Source of the DNA: an uncultured Phycisphaerales bacterium
GTDB lineage: Bacteria > Planctomycetota > Phycisphaerae > WQYP01
Assembly: GCA_903845195.1 (NCBI GenBank)
Contig: CAIMWO010000053.1
Location: 46,503-110,502, forward strand
Reading direction: 5' to 3'
Length of the DNA: 64,000 bases
The position numbers and the translations under genes were made by a program. The notes below the pieces were generated by a model. That model had not been told where the DNA came from. It saw only the letters and a list, made by a program, of their open reading frames with translations, and searched no databases. This document shows, piece by piece, positions 47,810 through 55,184 of this stretch; within the stretch, counting starts at the first letter, position 1; each line of letters opens with the position of its first letter.

Positions 47810-48823
47810 CTAGACCACCAGATCTTTTTCGCCACCGCGGCCGGCGATGATAATCTCGCCGGTTTCTTCCAGACGCCGCACGACATCCACGATCTTCTGC
47901 TGGGCCGCCTCGACGTCGCTGACCCGCACCGGGCCCATGTATTCCATGTCTTCCTTGATGAGCTGCGCCGCACGTTCCGACATGTTCTTGAAAATCTTGT
48001 CCTTGAGATCCTGGCTGGCCGTCTTGAGCGCCAGCGCCAGGTCTTCGTTGTCGATCTCCTTGAGCATCGACTGAATCCCCTTGTCGTTGACCATCATGAT
48101 GTCTTCGAACACGAACATCAGCCGGCGAATCTGCTCCACCAGGTCCGGGTCTTCCGCCTCCAGACCTTCCATGATGCTCTTTTCCGTCGAGCGATCCGCC
48201 AAGTTCAGCATCTCCGCGACGGTCTCGACGCCGCCGGCCTTTTCGAACGTCTGCGTGATCATCGCCGACAGACGATGCTCCAGCCCGCGCTCCACTTCCT
48301 TGATGACTTCCGGGTTCGTCTGCTCCATGTTGGCGATCCGCTTGACCACCTCCACCTGCTTCTGACCCGCAAGGCCCACCAGAATTTCCGACGCCTGCGC
48401 CGGTTTCAGATGTGCCAGAATCAGCGCGATCGTCTGCGGATGCTCATCCTGGATAAACGTCAGCAGGTTCTCGCTTTCCGCCTTCTGCAGGAAGGAAAAC
48501 GGCGCGCTTTGGATCGTCTGGTTCACCTGCTCGATAATCTTCTTGGCTTGTTCCTCCGGCAGGCTCTTGGACAGCAGGTTCTTGGCGTAATCCCAGCCGC
48601 CTTCATCCGCATAACTTCGCGCCAGTGCCAACTGGTAGAACTCCCCCACCACTTCATCCCGCAGTTGCTGCGTCGCCGGACCCATGCCGGCAATTTCACG
48701 CGAGAGCTCTTCGATCTGCACCTCGTCCAGATGCTTGAGAATCTCCGAGGCCACCGTCTGCTCGAGCGTGATCACCAGGATCGCCGCCTTCTGCAGTCCC
48801 GTGATGTCGCCAATATCCGGCAT
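47810..48823 (-). CDS. fliG: Flagellar motor switch protein
   Basis: FliG sits on the MS ring, sets rotation direction and meets the stator. The 337-residue product has the family segments GLQKAAILVITLEQTVASEILKHLDE, HPQTIALILAHLKPAQASEIL, EQTNPEVIKEVERGLEHRL and the C-terminal torque helix region LMFVFEDIMMVNDKGIQSMLKEIDNEDLALALK, then NMSERAAQLIKEDMEYMGPVRVSDVE. It is full length. A 77-base inverted-repeat element lies between fliF and this gene. Confidence 0.97.
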   Translation of the reverse strand: MPDIGDITGLQKAAILVITLEQTVASEILKHLDEVQIEELSREIAGMGPATQQLRDEVVGEFYQLALARSYADEGGWDYAKNLLSKSLPEEQAKKIIEQVNQTIQSAPFSFLQKAESENLLTFIQDEHPQTIALILAHLKPAQASEILVGLAGQKQVEVVKRIANMEQTNPEVIKEVERGLEHRLSAMITQTFEKAGGVETVAEMLNLADRSTEKSIMEGLEAEDPDLVEQIRRLMFVFEDIMMVNDKGIQSMLKEIDNEDLALALKTASQDLKDKIFKNMSERAAQLIKEDMEYMGPVRVSDVEAAQQKIVDVVRRLEETGEIIIAGRGGEKDLVV

Positions 48824-48864
48824 ATTTTTCGCCCTTCAAACCAGATCAGACCTTCAACATCCCT

Positions 48865-48945
48865 TAGAGGCAGTTTCATAACTCCAAAAAGCCGTGGGTA
48901 ATAGCTGCTTTTCAATGCGAAACCCAGGTTATGAAACAGCTTCTA
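48865..48945. mobile_element. MITE-like element with TA flanks, fliF-fliG gap
   Basis: Inverted ends GAGGCAGTTTCATAAC (from 48867) and GTTATGAAACAGCTTC (to 48943) match over 16 bases with two mismatches. They bound about 77 bases with no coding capacity. TA lies on both sides (48865-48866 and 48944-48945), as expected for a TA target duplication. It sits in the 137-base fliF-fliG gap and is read through by the operon. Confidence 0.6.
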
Positions 48946-48960
48946 GTTGCCATCCGTTTG

Positions 48961-50673
48961 TTACTTGCCCTTCTGCATCCAGCGTTTCACCAACGCCGCG
49001 GCATTCTCCGGATTCTCTTTGACCATCAACGAGACTTCATCGACCATCTTCCGGCTCTGCAGCGTCTCATCATCCAGTTCGATGCCCGTGAGCACCGCGT
49101 CACCTTCGCCGGCCTCGCCGAAAACGTCATCTCCGACGTCGAGCGCCGCCGGATCGTCCTTCTTACGACGACCTTTGCCGCCGCCGGATCCGCCGCCGCT
49201 GTTGCCGAAGAAGACGCTGGGATCGATATCATTGCCCGCCGTACTCGGCACGGCCCGGCGGACCATCATCAGCATCATCCCCAGCACCGCCAAAGCCACC
49301 GCCCCCAGCACCGCCTGCTTGGCATACTGCGAGACCATCGATGCAATCGAGCCGCTGCTGGCCAGACCCGCGCCCGAGCCGCTCGCATCCAGGCCCTTCA
49401 GCACGATCGTGTCGTCAAACCAGTCGACGCGAATCTGCTCATCGCTCTTGGCCCCGATGGTGTTCTTCGCCCGGGCCTGCGCCTGTTTGAGTTGCGTATC
49501 GATCACCGGCTGAAGCTTGTCATCCTCAGGATCAGCCTTGGGATCCTTGGCAATCCGCCGGTAAATCGCCAGGAAGTAACTCCGGGGCAAGCTGATGCTC
49601 GCCGTCATGTCCTTGATTTCCGTCCCAGGCGCCAGCACCGCCTTCTCTTCCGTCCGCGAAACGTAATTCTCGTAAGTGGACGTCGCATCGTTGGACGCTT
49701 GCGAACTCCGCGGCCGGCCGGCGCCCGCATCCGTCGCCGACGCCGTCCCATTCGACTTCACCCCCGGCTCGCCACCATTGCCGCTCCCCTCGCTCGACGT
49801 GGTCTCCCGCGTCGTTTCGCTCTTGACCGCCTTGACGACCTTCGGATTGAACTGCGTGTCATCCCGCACCCGCGAGGTCATGTCCGGCACCACGTTCACC
49901 GCGATCTTGATGTTCCCCACATCCGCAAACATGATCCAGAGCTTCCGCGTCAGCTCATCCTCGATTGATTTCTTGTACGCCAGCAGGTCCGTCGGCATCG
50001 GCGTATCGCCGCTGGGGGCGTGATAGACCCGCTGCCCATCCGTCACGTGCACATCTTCACGCTTCAAGCCCGGCACCGCGCCGCGGATCATGTCCACAAT
50101 GGCCGTCACCTGGTTGCCGGTAAGCCCTTCATTGTTCCGCACTTTCACGGTCACGCTGGCGCTCGAAGGAATTGCATCGCGCCCGATCCCCTGCTTTTCT
50201 CCCCGGGCAATAACCACCGTGCCGTCTTCAATATACGGGAAATACCGCAACATCTTGGTCAGCACTTCCTGGGTCGCGTAGTTCCACTTCCGCGACTGCT
50301 GCTCGTTGGTATCCCAAAGCGTGTTGCTCTTGATCAGTTCCGCAAACGCCACCGTCGTGTCCTTGGGTAACGCCTGCGCCGCGAAAAGCTCGCCGCGGAT
50401 CGCATACGCCTTTTCCGAGGGCACCAGCACCTTGTCGGCTTCCACCTGGTACTCGTACTTCCCCTTCAGGTACATCACGACGCGGTTGATTTCGTCCGGC
50501 GCCATGGCCTGCGGAATGAGCACGACCATCTCCGGCTTGGCCGAGCTCACGACGACGCCGAAAATCACGCCGATCATCACCACAATCAAAAGCCCGATGA
50601 GGAGCTTTTGACTCATGGTCAGTCCGGCCAACTGCGCCCGAATCTGTGAAACGTATTTGCTGAAAAATTCCAT
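48961..50673 (-). CDS. fliF: Flagellar MS-ring protein
   Basis: FliF forms the membrane ring at the base of the flagellum. The product of about 570 residues has two membrane segments: TMSQKLLIGLLIVVMIGVIFGVVV near the N-terminus and VLGAVALAVLGMMLMMVRRAV near the C-terminus. The YscJ/FliF domains include VVMYLKGKYEYQVEADKVLVPSEKAY and ISSASVTVKVRNNEGLTGNQVTAIVDMIRGAVPGL. A Gly/Ser/Thr-rich linker lies before the second membrane helix. The start is put at 50673 because GAGG is 10 bases ahead; an ATG at 50682 is only 1 base from it. It is in the usual place after fliE. Confidence 0.96.
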   Translation of the reverse strand: MEFFSKYVSQIRAQLAGLTMSQKLLIGLLIVVMIGVIFGVVVSSAKPEMVVLIPQAMAPDEINRVVMYLKGKYEYQVEADKVLVPSEKAYAIRGELFAAQALPKDTTVAFAELIKSNTLWDTNEQQSRKWNYATQEVLTKMLRYFPYIEDGTVVIARGEKQGIGRDAIPSSASVTVKVRNNEGLTGNQVTAIVDMIRGAVPGLKREDVHVTDGQRVYHAPSGDTPMPTDLLAYKKSIEDELTRKLWIMFADVGNIKIAVNVVPDMTSRVRDDTQFNPKVVKAVKSETTRETTSSEGSGNGGEPGVKSNGTASATDAGAGRPRSSQASNDATSTYENYVSRTEEKAVLAPGTEIKDMTASISLPRSYFLAIYRRIAKDPKADPEDDKLQPVIDTQLKQAQARAKNTIGAKSDEQIRVDWFDDTIVLKGLDASGSGAGLASSGSIASMVSQYAKQAVLGAVALAVLGMMLMMVRRAVPSTAGNDIDPSVFFGNSGGGSGGGKGRRKKDDPAALDVGDDVFGEAGEGDAVLTGIELDDETLQSRKMVDEVSLMVKENPENAAALVKRWMQKGK

Positions 50674-50840
50674 GGCATCCATGCCTCATTGGGACCGTGA
50701 TAACGCCCAAACCGAATCGCTCCGCGATGGTATTGGTTCGTATCGGTAGAACCCGCACAATTTCAACAGGGGAAAATACTCACATTGCGCAAGTTCGATG
50801 TGTAACGCGCGGATCTTGCGCCCCACCCCCAAAAAGCCCC

Positions 50841-51005
50841 TTAGAGCCTATCCGGATAACCGTCGCGTCCGGATGCGCAGGATGCCGGCCCAGATGCGAG
50901 GACGCAGGATCGACGCATATTCGACAATATTCGGAGGTCCGAGGACGACGCAGATGGGTCGGCAGACCAGCAGACGGATGCGAGGGTTATCCGGATAGGC
51001 TCTTA
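50841..51005. mobile_element. MITE-like element with perfect 18-bp ends and TTA duplication
   Basis: The ends are GAGCCTATCCGGATAACC (50844-50861) and its exact reverse complement GGTTATCCGGATAGGCTC (50985-51002), enclosing 159 bases with no coding frame. TTA is repeated directly outside each end (50841-50843 and 51003-51005). The TTA at 51003 is the fliE stop codon (TAA). The ends resemble those of some IS5-family elements, whose target duplication is often TNA. It accounts for about half of the 329-base gap between fliE and fliF. Confidence 0.85.
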
Positions 51006-51326
51006 CACCCGCAGATTCTTAAGCTCATCGTAGCTGTCCTGCAACTTGTTCCGGATCTGCACCAGCATCGAAAACGCCATGTTCGCCTTCTGACTGGCCG
51101 AAATCACTTCCCCCATGTTGTTCGTCTTCCCCGTGACGAAGTTATCCAACTTCTGATCCGCTTCCTGCTGTAGCGCGTTCACTTCCTTCAGATTGCTCAT
51201 CAGCACGTCTTTGAAACTCGCGCCATCCGTACCGGTGGTGGATGTCGCTCCCGCGGCCTGCCCGGCGGCTCCGGTCTGCCCGATCTTCTGAAGATTGCTG
51301 ATATTATTTACGGCGTCCACGGTCAT
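51003..51326 (-). CDS. fliE: Flagellar hook-basal body protein FliE
   Basis: FliE is a small rod adapter between the MS ring and the rod. The 107-residue product has an N-terminal disordered region (TGAAGQAAGATSTTGTDGASF), then FKDVLMSNLKEVNALQQEADQKLDNFVTGKTNNMGEVISASQKANMAFSMLVQIRNKLQDSYDELKNLRV, whose last part is the family signature. The stop codon TAA at 51003-51005 coincides with one target duplication of the MITE-like element, so the gene ends exactly at the insertion. Confidence 0.94.
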   Translation of the reverse strand: MTVDAVNNISNLQKIGQTGAAGQAAGATSTTGTDGASFKDVLMSNLKEVNALQQEADQKLDNFVTGKTNNMGEVISASQKANMAFSMLVQIRNKLQDSYDELKNLRV

Positions 51327-51351
51327 TCCTCATTCTGGCTGCCAGCTGGGT

Positions 51352-51750
51352 TTAAGCCAATACCCGCAGCGATGCATTCATCATCGACTTCGTCGTTTCA
51401 ATTGCTGTAATGTTCGCCTCGTAAGCCCGGGTGGCTTCGATCGCATTGACCATCTCGGTCGACAGGTCCACATTCGGATAATACACAAATCCCTTGCCGT
51501 CGGCACTGGGATTCGACGGCTCAAAACGTGCTTTCAACGGCGTGGTCTGATCTTCGACGATCTTCGATACCTGCACGCCGACGCCGCCGCTATCTGTCTG
51601 CTGCGACTGAAAAATCGCCGCCAGCCGCCGGTATGGCTGGCCGTTGGGCCCGGAAGTCGTATTGATGTTGGCGATATTCGACGAAATCGTGTCCAACCGC
51701 ATCCGCTGGGCGGTCAAAGCACTCGTCGAAACATCAAAAGCACCAAACAT
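51352..51750 (-). CDS. flgC: Flagellar basal-body rod protein FlgC
   Basis: FlgC is a proximal rod subunit exported across the inner membrane. The 132-residue product has FDVSTSALTAQRMRLDTISSNIANINTT at the N-terminus, the core signature YPNVDLSTEMVNAIEATRAYEANITAIET near the C-terminus, and normal length. It lies between flgB and fliE, the common flgB-flgC-fliE order. Confidence 0.97.
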   Translation of the reverse strand: MFGAFDVSTSALTAQRMRLDTISSNIANINTTSGPNGQPYRRLAAIFQSQQTDSGGVGVQVSKIVEDQTTPLKARFEPSNPSADGKGFVYYPNVDLSTEMVNAIEATRAYEANITAIETTKSMMNASLRVLA

Positions 51751-51768
51751 TCAAAAACTCCATTTGCA

Positions 51769-51796
51769 GACCACTGACAACCGGCCACCGACGACT
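51769..51796. repeat. 7-base-period repeat in the flgC-flgB gap
   Basis: GACCACT, GACAACC, GGCCACC, GACGACT lies in the 49-base gap between flgB and flgC. It is a degenerate member of the CCACTGA/TGGTCAG family. Confidence 0.6.
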
Positions 51797-51799
51797 TTG

Positions 51800-52231
51800 T
51801 TACACTTTCATGCTGATCGCCCGGTTGATCTGGTTGTACCTATCCTTCAAAAACTGTGCCACAGTGTTGTGAACCATCGCGTTATCTCCCAGTTGCCCCA
51901 TTAAATCTTCCATGTTGCGGATGCCGCGATCATGAAAAGCCGTCTGCCGAACGACATCCTGCGGCTTCACGTTGACCCCTGTCGAACCCGGAACAAACTG
52001 AATCGATTCGGTCGATTCGGGCTCTCCTTGGCCATTGGTTGAGGCCTGCTGGCGCTCCAGCGCATCCTGCATCGATTGCTGGAAGTCCTTTACTGACACA
52101 TCCTTCTGTACATATCCCGGCGTCGAAACGTTGGCGATATTGTCCAGAATCAACTGGTGCCGCTGCTCCGTAAAGTTCAGCGTACGTTCCAGTAAATCCG
52201 TCGATGAAGTTGAAATCAGCCGATCGATCAT
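51800..52231 (-). CDS. flgB: Flagellar basal-body rod protein FlgB
   Basis: FlgB is the first proximal rod subunit. The 143-residue product has MIDRLISTSSTDLLERTLNFTEQRHQLILDNIANVSTPGYVQ with the family signature DNIANVSTPGY, and a C-terminus typical of rod proteins (QLGDNAMVHNTVAQFLKDRYNQI). It starts the main operon. AAAGG lies 7 bases before the ATG, but a sigma54 promoter match lies so close upstream that its predicted transcript would start at about base 52232, next to the ATG. Confidence 0.96.
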   Translation of the reverse strand: MIDRLISTSSTDLLERTLNFTEQRHQLILDNIANVSTPGYVQKDVSVKDFQQSMQDALERQQASTNGQGEPESTESIQFVPGSTGVNVKPQDVVRQTAFHDRGIRNMEDLMGQLGDNAMVHNTVAQFLKDRYNQINRAISMKV

Positions 52232-52242
52232 GTCGGAACCTT

Positions 52243-52258
52243 TGCAACACGCATGCCA
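52243..52258 (-). promoter_or_regulatory. Probable sigma54 promoter of the flgB operon
   Basis: On the minus strand the sequence reads TGGCATG-CGTG-TTGCA, with GG and GC exactly 12 bases apart, an excellent fit to the -24/-12 consensus TGGCACG-N4-TTGCA. An NtrC/FlrC-type activator gene lies immediately upstream. The predicted start is about 52232. Confidence 0.7.
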
Positions 52259-52346
52259 GCCAGCGCCGGCGAAAATTTCCCTGAAAACAGTGCGCCTTGA
52301 ACTCCAAACCAGGCGCAGCCACTGCGCCTGCAGCGCAACTCCTGCC

Positions 52347-53711
52347 TCAAACTTCCTGCAAGATACCTTCCTCTTTGAACTTCTTGAGTTTCATCCCAAG
52401 CGTTCGCAGGCCGATGCCCAATTCGCGGGCCGTCCGCATGCGATGGCCATTGTGCTTCTCCAGCACCTTCAGAATAGCGTTCTTTTCCAACTGCTCCAGC
52501 ACCCCGCTGCTGGCACTGGCGATCACATCGTCATTCACCCCGATCGTGTTCAACCACGGGCTGATCGTGCTGGCCCGGATCGTCCCGCCGGTCTCCAGCA
52601 CCACGCTGCGTTCGCAAATATTTTCGAGTTCCCGCACATTCCCCGGCCAGCGGTAGGTCTGCAGAATCTCCATCGCCCGCGGCTCAAATACCCGCTGGGT
52701 TCGCCCATCCCGCTGGGCAATGCGGTTCAAAAAGTGTTCGCATAACGCCGGCACATCCTCCAGGCGCTCACGCAGGGGCGCCAGGTGGATCGGCACCACG
52801 TTCAACCGGTAATACAAGTCCTCGCGGAACTTACCTTGCTTGACCCAGTCCATCAAATTCCGGTTGGTCGTCGCGATCACCCGCACATCCACATGCTGCG
52901 TGACGTTTCCGCCTACGCGTTCAAACGCCCGTTCCTGCAGCACCCGGAGCAGTTTCGCCTGAATGCCCAGATCGATTTCGCTGATTTCGTCCAGTAGCAG
53001 CGTGCTGCCGTCCGCCAACTCGAACCGCCCCTTCCGCTGCTTGTCCGCCCCTGTGAACGCCCCTTTCTCGTGGCCGAAAAGCTCGCTCTCCAGGAGATTC
53101 GCCGGCAATGCCGCGCAGTTCAGACACACCATCGGCCTACCGTTCCGGTTGCTCTGCGTGTGAATCACCTGCGCCACATTTTCCTTCCCTGTGCCGCTGT
53201 CTCCACTGATGAGCACCGTGGCGCTGGCGCTGGCCGCCACCTGGGCGATCCGGCCCCGCACCTCGCGCATCGCCCCGCTTTCTCCCACCAGCAGCTTGGG
53301 CGGGGTGGCCTCGGCATTGGCGCGAAACGCCGCGTTATCCTGCACCAGCTTCCCGTGCTCAATGGCCCGATCCACAATCACCAGGATCTCATCGCTTTCA
53401 AAGGGTTTCTGCACGTAGTCAAACGCGCCGAATTTCATCGCCTGCACGGCCGTCGAAATCGTCGCAAACGCCGTCATCAGCACCACCGGCACGTCCGGGT
53501 GCTCGGACCGCACGCGCTGCAGCAATTCGATGCCATCCATCTTCGGCATCTTCAAGTCCGTGATCAGGCATGCCGGCCGATGCTGCCGCACCAGCTCCGG
53601 CCCTTCCGTCGGATCGCCCGTCGTCACCACCTTGTGGCCGGCGCGCGTCAGCGCCAGCGACAGCGAATCCCGCATCATGTCCTTGTCATCCACGATCATT
53701 ATTGTTGCCAT
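52347..53711 (-). CDS. flrC: Sigma54-dependent response regulator (FlrC/FleR-like)
   Basis: The 454-residue activator has a receiver domain (~1-120) with D52 in [12 protein letters not shown], an AAA+ domain (~140-370) with Walker A GDSGTGKE at 170-177, the sigma54-contact motif GAFTGA at 217-222 and Walker B LLLDEI at 238-243, and a Fis-type helix-turn-helix (~415-450, [25 protein letters not shown]). These are intact, so it should turn on sigma54 promoters when phosphorylated. Its place between the paired kinase and the flgB operon, with a sigma54 promoter match ahead of flgB, supports a flagellar role. Confidence 0.94.
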   Translation of the reverse strand: MATIMIVDDKDMMRDSLSLALTRAGHKVVTTGDPTEGPELVRQHRPACLITDLKMPKMDGIELLQRVRSEHPDVPVVLMTAFATISTAVQAMKFGAFDYVQKPFESDEILVIVDRAIEHGKLVQDNAAFRANAEATPPKLLVGESGAMREVRGRIAQVAASASATVLISGDSGTGKENVAQVIHTQSNRNGRPMVCLNCAALPANLLESELFGHEKGAFTGADKQRKGRFELADGSTLLLDEISEIDLGIQAKLLRVLQERAFERVGGNVTQHVDVRVIATTNRNLMDWVKQGKFREDLYYRLNVVPIHLAPLRERLEDVPALCEHFLNRIAQRDGRTQRVFEPRAMEILQTYRWPGNVRELENICERSVVLETGGTIRASTISPWLNTIGVNDDVIASASSGVLEQLEKNAILKVLEKHNGHRMRTARELGIGLRTLGMKLKKFKEEGILQEV

Positions 53712-53756
53712 CCTGGCTACTCCTGAAAGTTGCTTGTGCCTTCGCAGAAATCCATT

Positions 53757-54656
53757 TCACAATACAATTCGAAACCGCGCTCCCGTGTCCGGCGCGGTGC
53801 GATTCTCCGCGATAATCGTTCCGCCATGGGCCTCGACGATGCGATGCACGATCGCCAGGCCCAGGCCCGTCCCGCTGTGCTTGGTGGTAAAGAACGGGTG
53901 AAATACCCGTTCGATTGAATCTTCGGAAATCCCCGGTCCATTGTCCTCAACAATCAGATGCGTTCGCTCTCCTTGCATCTCACCGCGAATCTCAATCACT
54001 CCATCGTTCTTCCGGCTTCCCGCTCCTTGCTTCTTGCCTCCCCGCTCGCCGATCGCCTCCGCCGCATTCATCACCAGGTTCAGCAGCACCCGGCCCAGCA
54101 AGCGTGCATCCACGCGCACCGTCATCGTCGCGATCTCACTTCCCACCCGTGCAGTCGCTCCATGCTGCACCAGCGACGGACTCGCCAGTTCCAAGGTCTC
54201 GCTCACGAGGTCCGCTACGCTTACTTCCTGCCTTTGCAGGTTCAGATCCCGCGTAAATGCCAGCATGTCGCTCACCAGCGAATTGAGGCCCTTGACCCCG
54301 TTGCTGATCTTCTTGACCAGTTCCGCCGCCTGCGGCCGGTCCGCCACATCGTTCATCAATGAACTGGCATACAACTGAATCCCGCCCAAAGGATTGCGAA
54401 TTTCATGCGCGATGCCCGCCGCCATCTCCCCCAGCGCCGCCAAACGCTTCTTGCGTTCCAACTCCTGATTCTTCTGCTCCAACTGTTCCGTCAGGCGCAC
54501 CACTTCCTGTTGCAGCCGTTCGTGGCTGACCTGCAGGCGCTGCGTCACGTCGTTGTACATCTGGAGGATTTCCTGCAAATCCTCCAGGTTTCGCGGCCGC
54601 GGGGCTTCCGCCGGCACCGCAACGCCATCCCCAAGTTGTCCCTGCAATATCGTCAT
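53757..54656 (-). CDS. flrB: Sensor histidine kinase (FlrB/FleS-like) with repeat-derived insert
   Basis: The 299-residue kinase has no membrane segment, so it is cytoplasmic, as for FlrB. A coiled coil (~30-70) leads to the H box with H84 in AGIAHEIRNPLGG, an N box near residue 193 (LLNLVMNAAEAIGE), the G1 box DNGPGIS, F box PFFTTKHSGTGLGLAIVHRIVEAHGG and end ENRTAPDTGARF. Between the N box and G1 box, residues ~206-217 (GGKKQGAGSRKN) are encoded by a run of CTTCTTG-type heptamers identical in style to intergenic ones. The catalytic motifs are intact. It lies next to the flrC-like activator, its likely partner. Confidence 0.9.
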   Translation of the reverse strand: MTILQGQLGDGVAVPAEAPRPRNLEDLQEILQMYNDVTQRLQVSHERLQQEVVRLTEQLEQKNQELERKKRLAALGEMAAGIAHEIRNPLGGIQLYASSLMNDVADRPQAAELVKKISNGVKGLNSLVSDMLAFTRDLNLQRQEVSVADLVSETLELASPSLVQHGATARVGSEIATMTVRVDARLLGRVLLNLVMNAAEAIGERGGKKQGAGSRKNDGVIEIRGEMQGERTHLIVEDNGPGISEDSIERVFHPFFTTKHSGTGLGLAIVHRIVEAHGGTIIAENRTAPDTGARFRIVL

Positions 54657-54690
54657 ACGTCTGATACGTCCTTCGTACTGGCCGATTCAC

Positions 54691-55149
54691 TCAACCCAGA
54701 GTCCTGCCGCTCTGGGGCTTCACGCCATACGCCTTATTGAGGGCCGTTCCACTCACGGCCCGGTTGATCTGCGCCCCAACCTGCGCCTTCTGCCGATTGA
54801 GCGATTCCTTGTCCACCTCATCCTGCGCCAGAATATCGCCCAGCAATTGCTGCACGTCCTTGAGCAACCCCGCCACGGACTGGCGTTCCGCTGCGCCCAG
54901 CGAATCCAGAATCTCCTGCCAACGTCCCTTGTACGGCTGCAACTCCTTATCCAACGGCACCACTTGATCGATCAGACGGCTTCGCGCCGCCAGCACGGTC
55001 ATCAGCTCTTCGCTCTGGCCTGTCGCCACATATTGCGACTGCTGCCGCGCCAGCTTGAGGATCTGCTCGTACAGCCCCTTCTGTGCCGTCAGCACCCGCA
55101 CCGCCGTGGCTACCAGTTCATGACTTATCTCAACCATGCATTCACTCAT
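54691..55149 (-). CDS. FlgN-like export chaperone
   Basis: The 152-residue, fully helical cytoplasmic protein has the FlgN-like pattern (LTAQKGLYEQILKLARQQSQYVATGQSEELMTVLAARSRLIDQVV) with a long helical hairpin and no catalytic motif. FlgN chaperones hook-associated proteins to the export gate. The family is weakly conserved, so the call rests mainly on length, helical pattern and place just upstream of the kinase/activator pair. Confidence 0.65.
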   Translation of the reverse strand: MSECMVEISHELVATAVRVLTAQKGLYEQILKLARQQSQYVATGQSEELMTVLAARSRLIDQVVPLDKELQPYKGRWQEILDSLGAAERQSVAGLLKDVQQLLGDILAQDEVDKESLNRQKAQVGAQINRAVSGTALNKAYGVKPQSGRTLG

Positions 55150-55184
55150 CGTGACACATCACAACTTCGTGCGAACGCCGCCCA

